Shown: positions 34,457-42,824 of the stretch, piece after piece
Position numbering within the stretch: position 1 is the first letter of the stretch
How the letters are laid out: every line of letters begins with the position of its first letter
Assembly: GCA_947374535.1 (NCBI GenBank)
Contig: CANCCJ010000014.1
Location: 1 to 46,557 of the forward strand
Origin: Comamonadaceae bacterium
Lineage (GTDB): Bacteria > Pseudomonadota > Gammaproteobacteria > Burkholderiales > Burkholderiaceae
Length of the DNA: 46,557 nucleotides
Direction of reading: 5' to 3'
Notes under the pieces: model-generated
Told to the model about the DNA's origin: nothing
The model's database searches: none
The model's input: only the letters and a program-made list of their open reading frames with translations
Made by a program: the position numbers and the translations under genes

Positions 34457-35936
34457 ACCCAAGGCCACCCGTCGCAACTTCTACCTGCTGCCCGATAGCC
34501 TGCTCGGCCGGATCGTCGTGGTGATGGCGCTAGGCGTGATCAGTGCGCAAATGTTGGGCACGCTGCTATGGGCGCGGCAGTTGCGCGAAAGCGCGCGCGC
34601 GGAGGCCTTGATTGCGGGCCAACACATCGCCAAAAATGCCGTGGGCAGTCTGCGTTTTTTTCGGGACTTGCCGCCCCAATATCGACCTTTGCTGATCGAA
34701 CAACTGCGCACCATGGGCGGTACACGCTTTTTCGTGAATGTGAACAAATCCGAAGTTGCGCTGCAACCTGTGCGCGACAACCCACTGGTGGATGCGGTGG
34801 TTGAGGTGATCCAACATGAGCTGCACAGCCAACTGGGCCGTGCACAGGCAACCGCAATCGCCTTTGCATGGCCCGAGTCGCTGCAGGTCTCCGACGATGG
34901 TCGCACCGTGAAAGACTTGCCTGAGTCTTGGGTCGAGGCAACCCTGTTGCTGCACCCACGCCCAGCCCCCGTGTTGGTCATTCAAAGCGAGTTTGAGCCC
35001 GGACGATGGTTGTTTTTGGCAACCACCATGCCAGACCCGTATTTCTTAGACAACGCGAACCCACTCACCAAAGACCGCGTACTCATGCAACTCGCCACCT
35101 TGGCAACGGTGCTGCTGCTGTCTGTGTTGTTGGTGCGCGGGTTGATCCTGCCGATCAATCGAATTGCTTCGGCGGCCAACGCCTTTGGCAACGACATTTC
35201 GCCCGAACCTGTGCCAGAAACTGGCACCGCCGAATTGCGCCACACAGCACGCGCGTTCAATGACATGCAAGCGCGCATTCAAGGCTATTTGGTAGACCGT
35301 GAGCGCCTGTTTTTAGGAATTTCCCATGGGTTAAAAACGCCCATCATGCGGCTCAAACTACGCACCGAACTTCTGGATGATGAGGCCTTATGCGCAGAAT
35401 TTCACGAGGATTTGGACGATCTGGATGTCATGGTCAAAGCGGCGTTGCAAAGTTTGAAAGACACCGACATCCATGAAAACGTCATACAGGTGCGGCTGGA
35501 CAATTTGCTGGAACGGCTGGCACGGCGACCCATCCATCCAGGAGCCCACATCGAATGCGCGTTCGTACCTATCGCCGTGTTGGGCAAGCCGCTCGCTTTA
35601 GAACGCGCACTGAGCAACCTGCTGGACAACGCCGTGCTGTACGGTGCGCGCGTGCAATTGCGCTTGCGTCGCCTTGGGGCGCATGCGCTGATCGAAGTGC
35701 GAGATTTCGGCCCCGGCATTGCACAGGCCAACATGCCCATTGCGTTCGAGCCGCATGTGAGACTGCATCACGGCCAACAACAAAACCGTGCCGGATCCGG
35801 TCTTGGCCTTGGCATTGCGCGCAACATTGTGCAAGCGCACCAAGGCGAAATTCGCCTACATAACCACAGCGAAGGCGGACTGGTAGTGACCGTGATGCTG
35901 CCCGCGATTGACGAGACAAACACAAACGCGGGCTGA
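34449..35936 (+). CDS. Sensor histidine kinase with a His-Gly H-box
   Basis: 495 aa. Membrane segments at about 20-41 and 211-233 flank a ~170-residue periplasmic sensor domain. A HAMP linker follows (LILPINRIASAANAFG...RAFNDMQARIQ). The HisKA site is H293 in FLGISHGLKTPIMRLKLR: Gly294 replaces the Asp/Glu that normally follows His, while T297-P298 are kept. The ATPase domain is intact: N-box LSNLLDNAVLYG, G1 DFGPGIA, F-box AFEPHVRLH and G2 GSGLGLGIA. Topology suits sensing a ligand-loaded periplasmic binding protein. It converges on nagA with a seven-base gap. Confidence 0.93.
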   Translation: MAEPKATRRNFYLLPDSLLGRIVVVMALGVISAQMLGTLLWARQLRESARAEALIAGQHIAKNAVGSLRFFRDLPPQYRPLLIEQLRTMGGTRFFVNVNKSEVALQPVRDNPLVDAVVEVIQHELHSQLGRAQATAIAFAWPESLQVSDDGRTVKDLPESWVEATLLLHPRPAPVLVIQSEFEPGRWLFLATTMPDPYFLDNANPLTKDRVLMQLATLATVLLLSVLLVRGLILPINRIASAANAFGNDISPEPVPETGTAELRHTARAFNDMQARIQGYLVDRERLFLGISHGLKTPIMRLKLRTELLDDEALCAEFHEDLDDLDVMVKAALQSLKDTDIHENVIQVRLDNLLERLARRPIHPGAHIECAFVPIAVLGKPLALERALSNLLDNAVLYGARVQLRLRRLGAHALIEVRDFGPGIAQANMPIAFEPHVRLHHGQQQNRAGSGLGLGIARNIVQAHQGEIRLHNHSEGGLVVTVMLPAIDETNTNAG

Positions 35937-35943
35937 ATCAGAA

Positions 35944-37071
35944 TCACCGCCCTGGGCGTGTGGCTTGTCCTTCAAGCCAGACCTCTTGCACCTGAAGGTC
36001 GTGGTCCAAGATCACCACATCGGCCCACGCGCCCGGCATCAAGCGACCCCGATCCTGCAGCCCCAGATGATCCGCCGCAAAAGTAGACACACGGCGTGAG
36101 GCATCTGCCAAGCTCAGCCCAATGGCGTCGACCAGATTGCGCAAGGCAACGTCCATGGTCAGCACGGAGCCTGCGAGTGTGCCGTCAGGCAAACGCACCC
36201 CTCCTAGGCACTTGGTGACGGTGTGCCGACCTAACTGGTAGTCGCCATCTGGCATGCCCGCCGCCGACGTAGAGTCGGTCACACAATAAAGCTTAGGAAT
36301 GGCGCGCAAAGCAGAACGAATGGCCCCTGGATGGACATGCAACAAATCGGGAATGATTTCTGAATAGTCGGCATGTGCGAACGCCGCCCCCACCATGCCC
36401 GGCTCACGGTGATGCAAGGCCGACATGGCATTGAACAAATGGGTAAAGCCCGTGGCGCCGCAACGCAACGCCGCAACGCCCTGCTCATAGCTGCCGGTGG
36501 TGTGACCGAGTTGGACGCGCATGCCCAAGGCCACCAAATCAGCGATCAACGCTTGGTTGTTGCTCACCTCTGGCGCCAAAGTGAGCAGTCGAATCGGCGC
36601 GACGTCATTCAAACGCTTGATTTCCGCGAGATTGGCGGGTCGTGCAAAGGGCGGTTGCGCCCCGAGTCGGGCCTCGCTGATGTAGGGGCCCTCGAGGTGC
36701 ACGCCAAGCACGCGAGCCCCGCCCACGGCGGGCGTTCGACACAGAGGTGCGAGCGCTACAAAGGCCGCATCGATGTCTTCTTGTGGCGCCGTCATGGTGG
36801 TCGCCAAAAGCGATGTGGTGCCGTGCGATGCATGGAGCTGACTGACCTTGAATGCGGCGTCTCCCCCTTGCATGATGTCGTAACCAGCCCCTCCATGGAC
36901 GTGGAGATCTATGAAACCCGGCAGCGCAATAGAGGCTCCCGCTGTTCGGACGCGCCCCTCATCGACGGCAGTGCCCAACACGGTATCGATGCGACCCGAC
37001 GCATCCGACTGCAAACGCCCCTCTACAAAACCATAGGGGGTGAGAATGAAACCTTCAAAGACAGACATCAT
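35944..37071 (-). CDS. nagA: N-acetylglucosamine-6-phosphate deacetylase
   Basis: 375-aa amidohydrolase that removes acetate from GlcNAc-6-phosphate to give glucosamine-6-phosphate. The metal and substrate motifs are all present: FIDLHVHGGAGYD, GVHLEGPYI (metal Glu), QLGHTTGSYEQG, GFTHLFNAMSALHHREPG and the catalytic Asp in CVTDSTSAAG. The second Met (37068) is an equally good start. It lies seven bases downstream of glmU in the same direction, away from the kinase/deaminase genes, so it may be expressed from the glmU promoter. Confidence 0.95.
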   Translation of the reverse strand: MMSVFEGFILTPYGFVEGRLQSDASGRIDTVLGTAVDEGRVRTAGASIALPGFIDLHVHGGAGYDIMQGGDAAFKVSQLHASHGTTSLLATTMTAPQEDIDAAFVALAPLCRTPAVGGARVLGVHLEGPYISEARLGAQPPFARPANLAEIKRLNDVAPIRLLTLAPEVSNNQALIADLVALGMRVQLGHTTGSYEQGVAALRCGATGFTHLFNAMSALHHREPGMVGAAFAHADYSEIIPDLLHVHPGAIRSALRAIPKLYCVTDSTSAAGMPDGDYQLGRHTVTKCLGGVRLPDGTLAGSVLTMDVALRNLVDAIGLSLADASRRVSTFAADHLGLQDRGRLMPGAWADVVILDHDLQVQEVWLEGQATRPGR

Positions 37072-37077
37072 GTGGTG

Positions 37078-38469
37078 TTATTTCTTTTTAGCGGGCCGCT
37101 TGTAATTGGCAATGCTCACTTGCTTGCCGCGCGCCACGCTCAATGCACCAGGCTCGGTGTTCTTGGTGATCGTGGAGCCACCGCCTACGGTACCGCCAGC
37201 GCCAAGCGTGACGGGCGCAACCAACACGCAGTTGCTGCCGACATGCACATCGGCCTCGATGACGGTGCGGTGTTTGTTGGCACCGTCATAGTTAGCGGTG
37301 ATGCTGCCTGCGCCGAAATTGACACGCTCGCCCACCGTCGCATCACCCAAATACGCTAAGTGATTGGCTTTTGCACCTTTGGCTAGGGTGGCGTTTTTGA
37401 CTTCCACAAAGTTGCCAATGTGCACCTCGGCGGCCAGTTGTGCACCGGGGCGCAAACGGGCGAAAGGGCCAATGAGCGAAGCCTCACCGACTGTCACGCC
37501 GAGCTTTTCGCCGTCGATGTGGGTGAAAGGGTGAATCACCGCGCCCGCTTCAATGATGCAGTTGGCAATGACGCAGTTCGCGCCAATCTTCACACCTTGG
37601 CCGAGTGACACAGTGCCCTGGAAGATGCAGTTCACATCAATTTCCACGTCTTGCGCGCAAGTCAACGCGCCGCGCACATCAAAGCGTGCGGGGTCCATGA
37701 TGCGCACGCCATCGGTCATGAAAGCTTGGGCTTGGCGCAGTTGAAACGCGCGCTCTAACTCGGCCAATTGCGTGGGGCTGTTGACGCCCGCCACTTGCGT
37801 GGCATCGCTGATTTTGTGGGCGACCACGGGCACGCCGTCGGCTTCGGCGAACTTGACCACATCGGTCAAATAAAACTCTTGCTGAGCGTTGTGGTTATCC
37901 AAGCGGGCCAGCCAAGGTTTAAGCAACTTCGCAGGCACAGCCATGATGCCGCTGTACACCTCGTTGATGGCGCGTTGTTCGTCGCTCGCGTCTTTGTGCT
38001 CAATGATGGCGTGCACCTGCCCGCTGGGGTTGCGCACGATGCGTCCGTAGCCCGTGGGATCGGCAAAGTCGATGGTCAGGAGCGCCAGCTGCTTGCCATC
38101 GCACAAGTCGAGCAAGGCTTGCAGTGTCTCGGGTTGTGTCAATGGCACATCGCCAGAGAGCACCACCACCACGCCGTCATCGGGCAGCAGTGGCATGGCT
38201 TGTTGCACGGCATGGCCCGTGCCGAGTTGCGGCATTTGGCGAGCGAATTGCAAGTGGTCCGCCGAATTGCCAGCCAGCAAAGCCGACTCGACGTGTTCAG
38301 CGCCGTGACCGGTGATAACGATGGTGTTGCGCGCCTTCAGGCTACGCGCCGTGTCAATCACATGCTGCACCAAAGCCTTTCCGGCAAGTCGGTGCAAAAC
38401 CTTGGGCATACTGCTCTTCATACGGGTGCCTTTGCCGGCAGCCATGATCACCACATCTAACGCTGTCAT
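37078..38469 (-). CDS. glmU: Bifunctional UDP-N-acetylglucosamine pyrophosphorylase / glucosamine-1-phosphate N-acetyltransferase
   Basis: Last two steps of UDP-GlcNAc synthesis in one 463-aa protein. The N-terminal nucleotidyltransferase domain has VVIMAAGKGTRMKSSMPKVLHRLAGKALV and VVLSGDVPLTQPETL; the C-terminal left-handed beta-helix has hexapeptide repeats and the acetyltransferase stretch KGAKANHLAYLGDATVGERVNFGAGSITANYDG. AAAGGA lies eight bases before the ATG at 38469; the alternative ATG at 38478 would be only three bases from it. The first codons overlap the divergent lipoprotein gene. Confidence 0.96.
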   Translation of the reverse strand: MTALDVVIMAAGKGTRMKSSMPKVLHRLAGKALVQHVIDTARSLKARNTIVITGHGAEHVESALLAGNSADHLQFARQMPQLGTGHAVQQAMPLLPDDGVVVVLSGDVPLTQPETLQALLDLCDGKQLALLTIDFADPTGYGRIVRNPSGQVHAIIEHKDASDEQRAINEVYSGIMAVPAKLLKPWLARLDNHNAQQEFYLTDVVKFAEADGVPVVAHKISDATQVAGVNSPTQLAELERAFQLRQAQAFMTDGVRIMDPARFDVRGALTCAQDVEIDVNCIFQGTVSLGQGVKIGANCVIANCIIEAGAVIHPFTHIDGEKLGVTVGEASLIGPFARLRPGAQLAAEVHIGNFVEVKNATLAKGAKANHLAYLGDATVGERVNFGAGSITANYDGANKHRTVIEADVHVGSNCVLVAPVTLGAGGTVGGGSTITKNTEPGALSVARGKQVSIANYKRPAKKK

Positions 38470-39358
38470 GTCATTCATCCTTTTATTGCTAAGAATTATC
38501 CGCCAAACCTCTGTCTGGTTCGCACTCGCTACGCTGGTGGGAGTGAGTGGCTGCAGCACCATTAAATTGGTTTACAACCAGAGCGACGATTTGATTTACT
38601 GGTGGCTCGACAGCTACGCCGATTTGCAAGACGGCCAAAAGCCATTCACGCGCGACACGCTTTCTGACCTACAGCGTTGGCACCGTCAAAACCAACTGCC
38701 TGACTATGTGGCTCTGCTCAAACGCATGCAAGCCATGGCCCCACACGACATCACCCCTGCGCAAGTGTGCGCAGTGACCGAGGACATGAAAAACAGCTTT
38801 GTCACGCTGCTGCGTTTTGTAGAGCCCGCCAATACGCGTTTGGCCACACAGCTCCAGCCCGAACAGCTGCGCAGTATTCGCAAACGCTTTGACAAGACCA
38901 ACAAAGACTGGCGCGCCGACTGGCTAGATCCAGACGCAGAAGACCGCCTGCGCTATCGCACCAAGCAAGCCACGAACCACCTTGAAGATTTTTATGGCCA
39001 CCTCGACAAGCCCCAGCGCGAGGTGCTGCGCCAGTGGCTGACCGAGTCCATCTTTGATCCCGCCCTGAATTACGCCGAACGCGAGCGGCGCCAAGCAGAC
39101 ACGATCCAAACCTTGCAACGTATCGCGCAAGAAGGCAACGCCTCGGCACAAACGCAAACACTGATGCGCGGATTGGTTGACCGCAGCTTCAATTCACCCA
39201 ACGAGCGTTACCGCGCCTACAGCCACGAACTTTGGAATGAAAACTGTGAAGGTTTTGCCAAGCTGCACAACAGCACTACGCCCGCACAACGCAAGCGCAT
39301 GGTGGAAACGCTGCGAGGCTACGAGAACGATTTCAAAACTTTGATGGCTCAGAAATAA
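38468..39358 (+). CDS. DUF6279 family lipoprotein
   Basis: 296 aa. A hydrophobic N-terminus ends in a lipobox (LVGVSGC, Cys near residue 29), followed by STIKLVYNQSDDLIYWWLDSYADLQDGQK, the typical opening of DUF6279 lipoproteins; the rest is helical and charged (RWHRQNQLPDYVALLKRM, FDKTNKDWRADWLDPD). The function is unknown; it should be anchored to the inner or outer membrane facing the periplasm. The ATG at 38468 overlaps the glmU start by two bases and has no clear Shine-Dalgarno; an in-frame ATG at 38444 is the alternative. Confidence 0.88.
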   Translation: MSFILLLLRIIRQTSVWFALATLVGVSGCSTIKLVYNQSDDLIYWWLDSYADLQDGQKPFTRDTLSDLQRWHRQNQLPDYVALLKRMQAMAPHDITPAQVCAVTEDMKNSFVTLLRFVEPANTRLATQLQPEQLRSIRKRFDKTNKDWRADWLDPDAEDRLRYRTKQATNHLEDFYGHLDKPQREVLRQWLTESIFDPALNYAERERRQADTIQTLQRIAQEGNASAQTQTLMRGLVDRSFNSPNERYRAYSHELWNENCEGFAKLHNSTTPAQRKRMVETLRGYENDFKTLMAQK

Positions 39359-39359
39359 T

Positions 39360-39935
39360 TCAGACCATCGGCCAAACCACGCCGTTGTCGTTGAGCAGGG
39401 CGTCCAGCGGCATGTCGTGCGCCTCGGGCATGAGGTCGGGCAAAAAGCCGTTGGTAAAACCCAAACCTGCTGTGAGTGGCTTGGGCTGCAAGGTGGACAA
39501 GGTGCGGTCATAGAAGCCACCGCCGTAGCCCAATCGGAAACCGCCGGGGCCGTAGCCCACGCAAGGCACAAAGAGCAAGGTGGGCACGACTTCTTCGGTG
39601 TCTTTGGGTTTGGGAATGCCATAGGCATCTTCTTCCATCGGGCAACCTGGGTACCAAGCGTGGAAGGTCAGAGTTTTGTGCGCCTTGTCGACCACCGGCA
39701 AGCCGATACGACGTCGCTTGGGCTCGTCGAGCAACTCACCATCTTCTTTCCAGCGATGCAGCACCGGCAACGGGTCAAACTCGCCCTTGATGGGCCAGTA
39801 GGCGCCAATCACCGTGTCAGGGCGATCGAACAGCCAAATGCGCATCACGCGTTGTAATAGATCAGCCCGTGCCAGCCGGTCGGGCATGCTCAAACGCTCT
39901 TCAATGAGCTGCTGGCGCAAAGTGCTTTTGTCCAC
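39360..39935 (-). CDS. 5-formyltetrahydrofolate cyclo-ligase
   Basis: 191-aa enzyme of one-carbon metabolism that converts 5-formyl-THF to 5,10-methenyl-THF with ATP (also called MTHFS, ygfA in E. coli). Motifs are LRQQLIEERLSM at the start, GAYWPIKGEFDPLPVL, and the ATP/substrate loop VPCVGYGPGGFRLGYGGGFYDRTL. The C-terminus (MPLDALLNDNGVVWP) corresponds to the family's D..ldavvTe segment. It converges on the DUF6279 gene with a single base between the stops and is divergent from the transglycosylase gene with 13 bases between the starts. Confidence 0.93.
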   Translation of the reverse strand: MDKSTLRQQLIEERLSMPDRLARADLLQRVMRIWLFDRPDTVIGAYWPIKGEFDPLPVLHRWKEDGELLDEPKRRRIGLPVVDKAHKTLTFHAWYPGCPMEEDAYGIPKPKDTEEVVPTLLFVPCVGYGPGGFRLGYGGGFYDRTLSTLQPKPLTAGLGFTNGFLPDLMPEAHDMPLDALLNDNGVVWPMV

Positions 39936-39948
39936 AGATAATCAGTAC

Positions 39949-41991
39949 ATGAAGTTTTCATTCATTGTGTCACTGTTTACCAGCGTTTTCCTGACGTTCG
40001 GCGCCCTCTCGCCCAGCGTTGCTGCCACGGTCGTCACCAACCCAGAGGCGGATGCCGTCATCATCGACATGGCGCAAGCCTTCAAGCGCGGCGACCGCAA
40101 ACGTCTGACGGCCCTGCTGCCCCAAGCCAAAGGCCACACGCTTGAGCCTTGGGCCGCTTATTGGGAACTCAAAGCCCGCCTAGACGAAGCCTCCAGCCAA
40201 GAAGTGCGCGCCTTCTTTGCCCGCTACCCCGCAACATACCAAGAAGACCGCCTGCGTAACGATTGGCTCTTGCTACTCGGCCAACGCCGCGACTGGACCA
40301 CGCTGGCCGACGAACACAGCAACTACCGCATGCGCGATGACCGCGAGCTGCGCTGCTACTTCCTCACCGTGGAACTGCTGGAAAAGGGCCAGAAAGCCAG
40401 CCCAGCCATTGCCGACGAAGTGCGCAAAAACTGGATGGCCATGCGCGAAGCCGACGACGGCTGCACTTTGGCCGCTGACCGTCTGTACTTCACCAAACAA
40501 TTCACCCCTATCGACATTTGGCGCAAAGCCCGTTTGATGGTGGAGCACAGCCGCCCACGCACCGCACGCAATGCCGTGCAAATCGTGGCGCCCGAAATTG
40601 CCAACATCGTGCCCGATGTGTACAACAACGCCGAGAAGTTCTTGGCCAAAAGCATTGCGGCGCCGCAGAAAGTGCGTCAAGAGTTGGTCGTGATGGCCTT
40701 GGTCAAAGTAGCCAGCACAGACCCAGACAAAGCCGACAAACTCATGCGCACCAAGTGGCAGCCTTACCTCACCACCGAAGAGCGCCACTGGGTGTGGGGC
40801 GTCATTGGTCGCCAGTCGGCCATGCGTTTGGATGATGAGGCGCTGAAATACTTCGCCCGTGTGGCCCATGACAAAGACCTGAATGACGACATGCTGGGCT
40901 GGAAAGCCCGCGCCGCTTTGCGCGCAGGCAACACGCCCAATTGGAGTGTGGTCGAGTCCAGCATTCAAGCCATGAGCGCCGATGCACGCAAAGATCCCAC
41001 TTGGATTTACTGGTACGCGCGCGCTTTGTCCGCGCGCAAAAAACTCTCCCCACAAACTCAACAAGAAGCCATTGCTCAACTCGAAAGCATCGCTGGCGTG
41101 CGCGGCTTTTACGAACAACTCGCGCTTGATGAGCTGGGCCGCAAAGTAACCGCCCCCGCTCGCCCTCCTGCGCCGACCGTTGAAGAGATGGACGTGGCAC
41201 GACGCAACCCATCCTTGCAACGTGCGCTTTACGCCATTGCCATCGGGCTGCGCTCTGAAGGCGTACGTGAATGGAACTACGCCACCAACCTCGTCAACGC
41301 TGACGGCAAGGCCGGCTTGATGAGCGACCGTGAACTACTGGCAGCAGCCCAACTGGCCTGCGACCATCAAGTGTGGGACCGCTGCATCAACACCAGCGAA
41401 CGCACACGCGTGGCTTTGGACTTTGAACAACGCTTCCCCATGCCACACAAAGACGCGGTCATTGCACGCGCGAAGACCATCAACATTGACCCTGCCTATG
41501 TGTACGGATTGATCCGCCAAGAAAGCCGTTTCGTCACGGATGCTCACTCTGGCGTTGGCGCTTCAGGCCTGATGCAAGTCATGCCTGCCACCGCCAAATG
41601 GACGGCACGCAAAATTGGCCTGACTGGCTTTACGCCAGACCAAATCACCGACCGCGACACCAACATTGCCATCGGCACGGGCTATCTGAAATTGGTGCTC
41701 GACAGCTTTGAAGGCTCCATGCCCTTAGCCGCTGGTGCTTACAACGCCGGCCCAAGCCGCTCACGCCGCTGGCGCGCACCAAATGATGGCGCAGGCCCCT
41801 TGCTCGAAGGCGCAATTTGGGCTGAAAACGTGCCCTTCAACGAGACGCGCGACTATGTGAAAAAAGTGCTCTCTAACACCACAAATTACGCCGCGTTGAT
41901 CACAGGCCAACCGCAGTCGCTCAAAACGAAGCTGGGCATGGTGGGGCCGCGTGATGCGATGGCTCCGGCAGAAAACCTAGAGCTGCCTTGA
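39949..41991 (+). CDS. Soluble lytic murein transglycosylase, Slt70-like
   Basis: 680-aa periplasmic enzyme that cleaves peptidoglycan with formation of 1,6-anhydro-MurNAc. It has a signal peptide (about residues 1-25), a long helical superhelix resembling the Slt U- and L-domains (about 30-500) and a C-terminal GEWL-like catalytic domain: YGLIRQESRF with catalytic E525, GASGLMQVMPATAKW, AIGTGYL and LAAGAYNAGPSRSRRW. The ATG at 39949 is chosen as the signal-peptide start; the upstream frame runs antisense through the folate gene. A bidirectional terminator follows at 42015. Confidence 0.94.
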   Translation: MKFSFIVSLFTSVFLTFGALSPSVAATVVTNPEADAVIIDMAQAFKRGDRKRLTALLPQAKGHTLEPWAAYWELKARLDEASSQEVRAFFARYPATYQEDRLRNDWLLLLGQRRDWTTLADEHSNYRMRDDRELRCYFLTVELLEKGQKASPAIADEVRKNWMAMREADDGCTLAADRLYFTKQFTPIDIWRKARLMVEHSRPRTARNAVQIVAPEIANIVPDVYNNAEKFLAKSIAAPQKVRQELVVMALVKVASTDPDKADKLMRTKWQPYLTTEERHWVWGVIGRQSAMRLDDEALKYFARVAHDKDLNDDMLGWKARAALRAGNTPNWSVVESSIQAMSADARKDPTWIYWYARALSARKKLSPQTQQEAIAQLESIAGVRGFYEQLALDELGRKVTAPARPPAPTVEEMDVARRNPSLQRALYAIAIGLRSEGVREWNYATNLVNADGKAGLMSDRELLAAAQLACDHQVWDRCINTSERTRVALDFEQRFPMPHKDAVIARAKTINIDPAYVYGLIRQESRFVTDAHSGVGASGLMQVMPATAKWTARKIGLTGFTPDQITDRDTNIAIGTGYLKLVLDSFEGSMPLAAGAYNAGPSRSRRWRAPNDGAGPLLEGAIWAENVPFNETRDYVKKVLSNTTNYAALITGQPQSLKTKLGMVGPRDAMAPAENLELP

Positions 41992-42014
41992 TGCTTTAAT
42001 CTTTTGCCAAGGCA

Positions 42015-42050
42015 TAAAAAAACGCCTTGCATTGCAAGGCGTTTTTTTTG
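42015..42050. terminator. Bidirectional intrinsic terminator
   Basis: A perfect 10-bp stem AACGCCTTGC / GCAAGGCGTT (42021-42030 and 42034-42043) with a three-base loop is flanked by an A-run on the left and a run of T on the right, so it can stop transcription from both sides. It sits between the convergent transglycosylase and outer-membrane protein genes. Confidence 0.93.
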
Positions 42051-42063
42051 GTATTGGCTTGGA

Positions 42064-42603
42064 TTAGAAGCGGTATCCGGCTGAAATGCCGAAACCTTTT
42101 GCAGTGCCGCCATCTTTTTTAGAGAACACCATGTAGTCAGCTTGGGCGTACCAATCTTTATTGATATCTGTTTGCAGACCTGCACCATAAGACAGTGAAT
42201 TCGCGTTGTCGCCTGTAACGCTGACGTTGCCTACAGATGCCGTCAACTTAGCACTGGTGTAACCAATACGGGCAAAGACCTCAGTGCCTTTAGCAACTGA
42301 ATATTTGGGTTTCAAATACACGCCGTAGCCAGCTACTGAAACGTCTACGTTGAAGCCCTGGACCATCTTGCTGTCCTTAGACGCAGTAAACAAGTAAACA
42401 CCTTCAACAGACAAGTTGTCATTGATGTTTTTACCCAAGGTTACACGTCCAGCGACAGGAGTAACGTCAAGACCGGCACCGCTAATATTCATTGGCACCA
42501 AGCCACCTTCGACGTAAATGTCATTTGCAGCAGTTTGAGCACTTGCAACACCGGCCGTAGCCACCAAGACGAGAGAAGCCAGCATGCGGCTGATCGTTTT
42601 CAT
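42064..42603 (-). CDS. Outer-membrane beta-barrel protein
   Basis: 179 aa with a Sec signal peptide (about residues 1-22, ending ASA). The mature chain shows alternating hydrophobic strands separated by short polar turns (VEGGLVPMNISG, VAGYGVYLKPKYSV, EVFARIGYTSAKLTAS, SLSYGAGLQTDI, WYAQADYMVF) and ends in FGISAGYRF with a terminal Phe, the signal for the BAM complex. This fits an eight-stranded OmpA/OmpW-like porin-type barrel. The specific role is unknown. It is preceded by an AT-rich leader with a hairpin and U-run. Confidence 0.88.
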   Translation of the reverse strand: MKTISRMLASLVLVATAGVASAQTAANDIYVEGGLVPMNISGAGLDVTPVAGRVTLGKNINDNLSVEGVYLFTASKDSKMVQGFNVDVSVAGYGVYLKPKYSVAKGTEVFARIGYTSAKLTASVGNVSVTGDNANSLSYGAGLQTDINKDWYAQADYMVFSKKDGGTAKGFGISAGYRF

Positions 42604-42644
42604 AAAAATCCTTAAGTTTTAAAATTTGGCGATTTGCCAAGGGT

Positions 42645-42670
42645 CAAAAAATCACCTGATTGCTACAGGT
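42645..42670 (-). promoter_or_regulatory. Leader hairpin plus U-run before the outer-membrane protein gene
   Basis: On the minus strand ACCTG (42670-42666) and CAGGT (42658-42654) pair with a seven-base loop, and a GATTTTTTG stretch follows directly. A short stem followed by U's inside a 5' leader looks like a weak terminator or attenuator about 40 bases before the start codon. The stem is only five to six pairs, so efficiency is doubtful. Confidence 0.3.
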
Positions 42671-42807
42671 ATGCAAAACTATAATTAGCTATATAGAATT
42701 ACATTTATTATTGTAATACAAATTAATAATTAATAATATATTTAATATAGTTTTTAAGTTTTACTTACAGCAACCTCACGAATTTATCCCTGCTCATTAC
42801 ATAATTA

Positions 42808-42824
42808 AGGGTTAACCCTATAAT
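42808..42824 (+). promoter_or_regulatory. Palindrome overlapping a consensus -10 box
   Basis: AGGGTTAACCCT (42808-42819) is a perfect 12-bp palindrome whose last base starts a consensus TATAAT (42819-42824). The -10 box would place the transcript start about 35 bases before the ATG at 42867, and no good -35 match is seen. The arrangement suggests an activator or repressor site on the promoter of the two-helix membrane protein gene. Confidence 0.45.

Noticed and set aside
36373..37359. Plus-strand frame of over 300 codons opposite nagA and glmU
   Set aside because: Antisense to two certain genes, with Arg/His-rich composition and no plausible start site or motif.
40273..41220. Minus-strand frame of over 300 codons opposite the lytic transglycosylase
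   Set aside because: Shadow of the real coding strand; no signal peptide, domain or ribosome-binding site.
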